Assembly: GCA_937862845.1 (NCBI GenBank)
Contig: CALMCK010000021.1
Coordinates: 1-10,747, forward strand
DNA: 10,747 nt
Source of the DNA: an uncultured Burkholderiaceae bacterium
GTDB taxonomy: Bacteria > Pseudomonadota > Gammaproteobacteria > Burkholderiales > Burkholderiaceae
Reading direction: 5' to 3'
The notes below the pieces were generated by a model that saw nothing but the letters and a program-made list of their open reading frames with translations, was not told the origin of the DNA and did not search any database. Positions 6,263-10,747 of the stretch are shown one piece after another. How positions within the stretch are numbered: position 1 is the first letter of the stretch; each line of letters begins with the position of its first letter. The translations under genes and the position numbers were made by a program.

Positions 6263-7355
6263 CAAAGACCGCCATTGTACCGCAAACACCACCGATGCCG
6301 CCGCACTCGTCGAGTGGATTAAATCTGCTGCGCGCGCGCAAGGCTTTTCAAATGCCACCATCAGCCAGCCAGATTTACGTGCCGCAAAAACCAGCTATCT
6401 GTCATGGCTCGCCCATGAGTTTCACGGAGAGATGGGTTACATGGCGCGGCATCAGGACGCACGATTTGAGCCCGCCACTTTGGTGCCCGATGCCGTGAGC
6501 ATTCTCAGCGTGACCCTGCCCTACCTTGCCGACACGCTCGACGACGATTGGCAACAGCAAGCGTGGCAAACCATCCATGAACCCAATAAAGCCGCCATTT
6601 CTCGGTATGCGCTTGGCCGTGATTACCATAAAGTCGTGCGCAATCGCCTACAAAAACTCGCGCAGCAAATCGAGCAACACATCGGCAGCGCGCTGGTGTA
6701 CCGAGCATTCTCCGACTCTGCGCCCGTGCCCGAGGTCGAAATCGCCCAACAAACGGCGCTCGGTTGGCGCGGCAAACACTCGCTGCTGCTCAATCGGGAT
6801 GCGGGCTCGATGTTTTTTCTCGGCGAGCTGTACCTTGGTTTGGATTTGCCCGCCGATGCGCAAAGCACAGAGCACTGCGGCTCGTGCAACGCCTGTATGG
6901 ACGTGTGCCCGACACAGGCCATCATTGCCCCGTATCGCGTCGATGCACGGCGCTGCATTTCGTACTTAACCATTGAGTTCAGTGGCGAGATTCCGCACGA
7001 ATTTCGCCGCGCCATCGGCAACCGCATCTACGGTTGCGATGACTGTCAGCTCGTGTGCCCATGGAATAAATACGCCAGCAAAAGCGATTTAAGCGATTTC
7101 GCCGTGCGCCATCAGCTCGATGATTTAAACCTGATGGATGCGCTGGCGTGGACCGAGACAATGTTTAAAGAAAAAATGGCGGGCTCGGCCATCCACCGCA
7201 TCGGTCATGCGCAGTGGCAGCGCAACATCCTGCTCGCATTGGGCAATGCCACGCCAACCGACAGACACATTGAGGCGGCTCGAGCCTTCATCAACCACGA
7301 GAATCCGATTTTATCCGAGCAAGCTCACTGGTCTTTGGCCCAACTGACTCGATAG
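6255..7355 (+). CDS. queG: epoxyqueuosine reductase QueG
   Basis: QueG performs the last step of queuosine synthesis, reducing epoxyqueuosine to queuosine in the anticodon of GUN tRNAs. It uses cobalamin and two [4Fe-4S] clusters. The 366-residue protein has the family motifs FHGEMGYMARH, YALGRDYHKVVRNRL, SDSAPVPE and LGWRGKHSLLLNRDAGSMFFLGEL. Two ferredoxin-like cysteine clusters follow: CGSCNACMDVCP (Cys208, 211, 214, 218) and CDDCQLVCPWN (Cys261, 264, 268), with Cys234 between them in RRCISYLTIE. The C-terminal part (about 310-366) has the helical HEAT-like character of full-length QueG. The ATG at 6255 is the only plausible start, gives about 15-20 extra N-terminal residues relative to E. 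coli, and lacks a clear Shine-Dalgarno sequence. Confidence in the product is very high. Confidence 0.96.
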   Translation: MTAKDRHCTANTTDAAALVEWIKSAARAQGFSNATISQPDLRAAKTSYLSWLAHEFHGEMGYMARHQDARFEPATLVPDAVSILSVTLPYLADTLDDDWQQQAWQTIHEPNKAAISRYALGRDYHKVVRNRLQKLAQQIEQHIGSALVYRAFSDSAPVPEVEIAQQTALGWRGKHSLLLNRDAGSMFFLGELYLGLDLPADAQSTEHCGSCNACMDVCPTQAIIAPYRVDARRCISYLTIEFSGEIPHEFRRAIGNRIYGCDDCQLVCPWNKYASKSDLSDFAVRHQLDDLNLMDALAWTETMFKEKMAGSAIHRIGHAQWQRNILLALGNATPTDRHIEAARAFINHENPILSEQAHWSLAQLTR

Positions 7356-7488
7356 TGCTTTCTGGGGCGGCGCGCCATGTTAAAATCCGCCACACACTGC
7401 ACGCATCCAAAAAACAAATTCAAGCACCACCCAATAAAACCAAAAACACGGCCACGGGTGACGCCAGCACACTCAAAGAAAGTCAATT

Positions 7489-8391
7489 ATGTTCAGCTAT
7501 CGCCACGCATTTCATGCAGGCAACCATGCCGATGTCCTCAAACACATGGTGCTTTTGCACATTTGCCAATACATGACGCAAAAAGACAAAGCGCTCACCT
7601 ACATCGATACCCACGCAGGTGTGGGCATGTATCACTTGTCCAATCCGATGGCACAAAAAAGCGGAGAAGCCGAGACAGGCATCACCAAACTCTGGCCGCT
7701 GTGGACCAATAAAGGCAGCCGTGACGCACTGCCGCCGCTGCTGCACAGCTATCTCAAACATATTTCTGAATTAAACAAAGGCAATGAGCTTAAACTTTAC
7801 CCAGGCTCACCTTACGTCGCGTCACAAAACTTACGCGAAATCGATCGCCTCAAAGTGTTTGAATTGCACCCGACCGACATGCGCTTGCTCGACGAAAACC
7901 TCACACACATCAACCTGGCCGACTCGCGCGATGACAAACGCATCTTATTTAAAACCGTCGATGGCTTTGTTGGTTTAAAGGCCAACATCCCGCCCGCCTC
8001 ACGCCGTGGTTTGACATTGATTGACCCATCGTATGAGATGAAAGACGACTACAGCCACGTCGCCAAAGCGCTCAAAGACGCGATGATTCGATTCCCGACT
8101 GGCACTTACGCCATTTGGTATCCCGTGCTTGCCCGACCAGAATCGCGCAACTTACCGACCCAGCTCGAGCGCATCGCCGTCGAGGCAGGTGCCAAATGGT
8201 TGCACGCCACACTGGCCATCGACACCGTCGCACCCGCCCACATGAAACAAGGTTTGCAAGCATCGGGCATGTTTATTTTTAACCCACCATACACGCTCGC
8301 AGCCGCACTCAAAGAAAGCCTGCCCACGGTGCTCAATCGACTCAAAACCAGCACTGTCGCTGCCTTTGAAGTCACCCACTCACCCGATTAA
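7489..8391 (+). CDS. rlmJ: 23S rRNA (adenine(2030)-N6)-methyltransferase RlmJ
   Basis: RlmJ (YhiR) methylates N6 of A2030 in 23S rRNA using S-adenosylmethionine. The 300-residue protein starts with the diagnostic MFSYRHAFHAGNHADVLKH, followed by YIDTHAGVGMY (SAM-binding motif I, near residue 40), LYPGSPYVA, and RRGLTLIDPSYEMKDDY with the catalytic motif at Asp179. After that come TGTYAIWYPV and ASGMFIFNPPYTL. In E. coli the catalytic motif is DPPY; here the second Pro is Ser. The ribosome site is weak (AAAGAAAG, about six bases before the ATG). A possible -10 (TAAAAT, 7381-7386) lies about 100 bases upstream, so the gene may have its own promoter. Arginase follows after 33 bases. Confidence 0.95.
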   Translation: MFSYRHAFHAGNHADVLKHMVLLHICQYMTQKDKALTYIDTHAGVGMYHLSNPMAQKSGEAETGITKLWPLWTNKGSRDALPPLLHSYLKHISELNKGNELKLYPGSPYVASQNLREIDRLKVFELHPTDMRLLDENLTHINLADSRDDKRILFKTVDGFVGLKANIPPASRRGLTLIDPSYEMKDDYSHVAKALKDAMIRFPTGTYAIWYPVLARPESRNLPTQLERIAVEAGAKWLHATLAIDTVAPAHMKQGLQASGMFIFNPPYTLAAALKESLPTVLNRLKTSTVAAFEVTHSPD

Positions 8392-8424
8392 GCAGTCTTC
8401 CCCACGACACAATAGGAGTTCGAA

Positions 8425-9345
8425 ATGACCAAAACCATCAGCTTAATTGGCGTCCCGACAGACATCGGTGCAGGCGCACGTGGTGCATCCATGGGCCCAG
8501 AGGCTCTGCGCGTCGCTCAAATCAGAGAAACCATCGAAGCGCACGGTCACACCGTCATCGATCAAGGCAACCTTGCAGGCCCAGTCAACCCATGGCAACC
8601 GCCCGTCAATGGTTACCGTCATCTGCCCGAAGTACAGGCATGGAATGAGTCGCTCCACGAAGCCATGTACCGCGAGCTGAGTGCCAACCGCTTGCCGATT
8701 ATCCTCGGTGGCGACCACTGTTTGGGCATCGGCTCTATCAGCGCCGTCGCACGGTTTTGTCGCGAACAAGGCAAAAAGCTGCGCGTGATTTGGCTCGACG
8801 CGCACGCAGATTTCAACACATCACAGCTCACCCCGACAGGCAACATCCACGGCATGCCCGTCGCCGTTCTGTGCGGCCACGGCCCAGATGCCCTCACACA
8901 CATCGGTGGCACAGTGCCTGCCATGAACTCTGCAGACATTCGCCAAGTCGGCATTCGCAGCGTCGATGAAGGCGAAAAACGCTTTGTCCACAAAGAAGGT
9001 CTCGAGGTATTTGACATGCGTTACATCGACGAAGCGGGCATGAAGCAGACCATGAGCCAAGCGCTCGCTGATTTAGATGACAACACGCATTTACACGTCA
9101 GCTTCGACGTTGACTTTCTCGATCCTGCCATCGCGCCAGGTGTGGGCACCACCGTTGCGGGTGGCCCAACTTACCGAGAAGCGCAGTTGTGCATGGAAAT
9201 GATTGCCGACACTGGCCGACTCGCCTCACTCGACATCATGGAGCTCAATCCCGCATTCGACATCCACAATAAAACCGCCACGCTGGCCGTTGATTTGGTG
9301 GACAGTTTGTTTGGCAAATCCACACTGATGCGCAACGGCGCATAA
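8425..9345 (+). CDS. rocF: arginase
   Basis: Arginase hydrolyses L-arginine to ornithine and urea with a two-manganese centre in the cytoplasm. The 306-residue protein has the ureohydrolase signatures in order: LGGDHCLGIG with His98, WLDAHADFN with Asp125, His127 and Asp129, the substrate-side GNIHGMPVA with His142, and SFDVDFLDP with Asp228 and Asp230, followed by APGVGTTVAGG and Glu273 in MELNP. SFDVDFLDP and GNIHGMP favour arginase over agmatinase. The start has a strong ribosome site (AGGAG seven bases upstream). It sits 33 bases after rlmJ, so co-transcription is likely although the functions differ, and it ends at a strong terminator. The symbol rocF is by family; rocD, urease and transporter genes are not in the window. 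Confidence 0.93.
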   Translation: MTKTISLIGVPTDIGAGARGASMGPEALRVAQIRETIEAHGHTVIDQGNLAGPVNPWQPPVNGYRHLPEVQAWNESLHEAMYRELSANRLPIILGGDHCLGIGSISAVARFCREQGKKLRVIWLDAHADFNTSQLTPTGNIHGMPVAVLCGHGPDALTHIGGTVPAMNSADIRQVGIRSVDEGEKRFVHKEGLEVFDMRYIDEAGMKQTMSQALADLDDNTHLHVSFDVDFLDPAIAPGVGTTVAGGPTYREAQLCMEMIADTGRLASLDIMELNPAFDIHNKTATLAVDLVDSLFGKSTLMRNGA

Positions 9346-9365
9346 CGCCTATAACCGCCAACCAC

Positions 9366-9396
9366 AAAAAAACCAGCTCAAACGAGCTGGTTTTTT
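9366..9396. terminator. bidirectional intrinsic terminator between arginase and the LysM gene
   Basis: CCAGCTC (9373-9379), loop AAAC, GAGCTGG (9384-9390), with an A-run before and a T-run after the stem. It works on both strands, ending the rlmJ-arginase transcript and the converging LysM-protein transcript. Confidence 0.9.
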
Positions 9397-9412
9397 ACTG
9401 TCATCCAAACCA

Positions 9413-9883
9413 TTAAGCCAGTTTAGGAATGCGCAGGTTTTGACCTGGATAGATTTTATCCGGATGAGCCAACATTGGTTTGTTGGCTTCAAAAATCGTG
9501 TTGTATTTATTGGCATCGCCATAGACTTCTTTAGCGATGGCAGACAAGGTGTCGCCTTTTTGAACCATGTGGAACGTGATTTGCTCTGTTTCAGGAATCA
9601 AGCAAGTCATGTTGTCATCGACATTGCTCACGCCATCGACATTACCAGCGCACAACAAGATTTTTTCTTTGGTGGCCGCATCAGCTGCTTCGCCACTGAC
9701 TGTGACGGTAGAGCTCGCACCATCAAAGGCCACTGCCAAACCATTGGCGGTTAAGCCTTGTGTTGCGATGTAATCTGTAATCGCTTGTGCTGCCGCTTGA
9801 TTGGCGACTGCTGGATCTGCGGCTTCTTCGTGTTTACCGAATAATTTTTGACCCGCATCTTTTAAAAAACTGAACATGCCCAT
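9413..9883 (-). CDS. kbp: BON-LysM domain protein, Kbp/YgaU type
   Basis: This 156-residue protein has the layout of E. coli Kbp (YgaU, 149 residues), a small potassium-binding protein linked to osmotic and potassium stress. The start MGMFSFLKDAGQKLFG is typical of the family. A BON domain spans about residues 30-95 (AITDYIATQGL, then VAFDG, TVTVSGEAADAATKEKIL, VDGVSNVDDNM). A LysM domain spans about 103-154 (MVQKGDTLSAIAKEVYGDANKYNTIFEANKPM to YPGQNLRIP). There is no signal peptide, as in E. coli, despite the LysM domain. Cys78 and Cys94 flank the end of the BON domain. The first ATG is chosen because AGGAG lies six bases upstream. The architecture is certain; potassium binding is inferred from the family. 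Confidence 0.9.
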   Translation of the reverse strand: MGMFSFLKDAGQKLFGKHEEAADPAVANQAAAQAITDYIATQGLTANGLAVAFDGASSTVTVSGEAADAATKEKILLCAGNVDGVSNVDDNMTCLIPETEQITFHMVQKGDTLSAIAKEVYGDANKYNTIFEANKPMLAHPDKIYPGQNLRIPKLA

Positions 9884-9921
9884 TGTGTGCTCCTTGAGGA
9901 TAGATAGGATAGTAAAATTCA

Positions 9922-9989
9922 GGGCGCTTCTATAAATTCAAATCAGCCGTCAGGCCAAGCGCTGCAAAGTTGGATTTATAGAAGCGCCC
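9922..9989. mobile_element. 68-bp inverted-repeat element, MITE-like
   Basis: GGGCGCTTCTATAAAT (9922-9937) is repeated as its exact reverse complement at 9974-9989, giving perfect 16-bp terminal inverted repeats around a 36-base centre. With one mismatch the pairing extends three more bases inward. The element is flanked on both sides by TTCA (9918-9921 and 9990-9993), a possible 4-bp target duplication. It has no coding capacity and no T-run beside the stem, so it is not a standard terminator. It sits between pssA and the LysM gene, just upstream of the latter. It may carry that gene's -10: TATAGA on the minus strand, within the repeat. It resembles a MITE or a solo deletion remnant of an insertion sequence, but could also be a fixed intergenic palindrome. 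Confidence 0.55.
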
Positions 9990-10059
9990 TTCATTGTCCG
10001 TTTGGCCGATAGGTGAAAGTACCTAAACGAGCCCAACGCCGTGAGCATAGCACATAAAT

Positions 10060-10090
10060 AAAAAAGTGAGCACCAAGTGCTCACTTTTTT
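10060..10090. terminator. strong intrinsic terminator downstream of pssA
   Basis: GTGAGCAC (10066-10073), loop CAA, GTGCTCAC (10077-10084), an 8-bp perfect stem framed by six A and six T. It lies 21 bases after the pssA stop codon on the minus strand. It is symmetric and could work both ways. Confidence 0.9.
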
Positions 10091-10111
10091 ATCGTTTATG
10101 GGTTTTAAATA

Positions 10112-10747
10112 CTAACCTGCCTTGGCCGAGCGCCAATAACGCAAAAGCCCAATCACATAGCCCGACAAAGCATAAGCGATAAACAGTGCGAACAGCATCA
10201 ATGATGGTTTTGAAATGACCAAAAGCATCACACCGACAAACAAAATCAACTTCGGAAACGTCACAGAATGCCGAATATCCATCGCCTTGCCGCTGTAATA
10301 CGGCAGATTGGTGATCATCGACAAACCCGCAAACAAGGTAATCGCGAGTGTCGCATAAGGCAATACATTCGGTGGCAAAGTCAAGTGATCCTCCGACACC
10401 AACCACACAAAGCCCGCCACCAAGGCTGCGGCCGATGGGCTGGGTAAGCCTTGAAAAAACTTCTTGTCGATCACGCCAATATTGGCATTAAAACGCGCCA
10501 ATCGCAACGCCGCACAGACACAGTATGTGAATGCGACAATCGTCCCCAACCGCCCCGTGCCGAGGTCTTTAAGCTGCCAAATAAAGACAATCAATGCGGG
10601 CGCGACGCCAAACGACACCATATCGGCCAAGCTGTCGTATTGTTCACCGAATGCACTTTGTGTGTTGGTTAAACGCGCCACACGACCATCCATGCCATCT
10701 AAAACCATGGAGCAAAAAATCGCAATCGCGGCATAACCAAATTCACC
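10112..10747 (-). CDS. pssA: CDP-diacylglycerol--serine O-phosphatidyltransferase (partial, 5' end outside window)
   Basis: PssA joins CDP-diacylglycerol and L-serine to give phosphatidylserine, the precursor of phosphatidylethanolamine, in the inner membrane. The reading frame stays open to the window edge, so the N-terminus is missing and the first ATG inside (10708) is not the real start. The CDP-alcohol phosphatidyltransferase signature DG-x2-AR-x8-G-x3-D-x3-D is complete, starting at DGRVAR just after the left part of the frame and ending in DSLAD. About five hydrophobic segments follow, as in the multi-spanning PssA enzymes of Bacillus and Pseudomonas type, not the peripheral E. coli PLD-type enzyme. 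RFNAN and QGLPSPSAA are typical of this subfamily and separate it from phosphatidylglycerophosphate synthase. A terminator follows the stop codon closely. Confidence 0.92.
   Translation of the reverse strand, partial: GEFGYAAIAIFCSMVLDGMDGRVARLTNTQSAFGEQYDSLADMVSFGVAPALIVFIWQLKDLGTGRLGTIVAFTYCVCAALRLARFNANIGVIDKKFFQGLPSPSAAALVAGFVWLVSEDHLTLPPNVLPYATLAITLFAGLSMITNLPYYSGKAMDIRHSVTFPKLILFVGVMLLVISKPSLMLFALFIAYALSGYVIGLLRYWRSAKAG

Noticed and set aside
9941..9970. GCCGTC-containing centre of the 68-bp element as a Neisseria-type DNA uptake sequence
   Set aside because: It matches only the first six bases of the 10-mer uptake word and no other copies were noticed in the window.

Overview
The window reads as ordinary chromosome of a Gram-negative proteobacterium, most likely a betaproteobacterium of the Burkholderiales type. 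The reasons are the protein flavour of PurB, RlmJ, QueG, TsaE and arginase, the divergent tsaE/queG pair, and the b561/b562 cytochrome pair. Base composition looks roughly balanced and even across genes, so there is no obvious foreign island. The taxonomic call is inference; no rRNA or other marker is present.

Layout from left to right. (1) Minus strand, 1-1121: the 5' part of a cytochrome b561 gene, and upstream of it a small cytochrome b562-like gene whose product has a lipoprotein-type signal. A two-component-regulator-like box and an extended -10 lie in front of the pair. (2) purB (minus) and a TesB-like thioesterase gene (plus) diverge from a shared promoter region at 2509-2639. (3) creB and creC (plus) overlap by ATGA. 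They encode the CreBC two-component system; creA and creD are not beside them. A cre-tag-like site lies upstream of creB. (4) tsaE (minus) and queG (plus), both tRNA-modification genes, diverge with their starts almost touching. A perfect 14-bp palindrome covers the queG start codon. (5) rlmJ and an arginase gene (plus) are closely spaced and end at a strong bidirectional terminator. (6) Minus strand: a BON-LysM protein (Kbp/YgaU type), then an intergenic 68-bp element with perfect 16-bp inverted ends and 4-bp flanking direct repeats (MITE-like). After that come a strong terminator and the 3' part of pssA, which runs off the right edge.

Most of the window is housekeeping: purine synthesis, tRNA and rRNA modification, arginine breakdown and phospholipid synthesis. 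The less ordinary parts are the putative b562 lipoprotein/b561 respiratory pair with its regulatory box, the creBC pair without creD, and the short inverted-repeat element. I found no CRISPR array, tRNA, rRNA, complete insertion sequence or defence system, and no clearly new multi-gene system.
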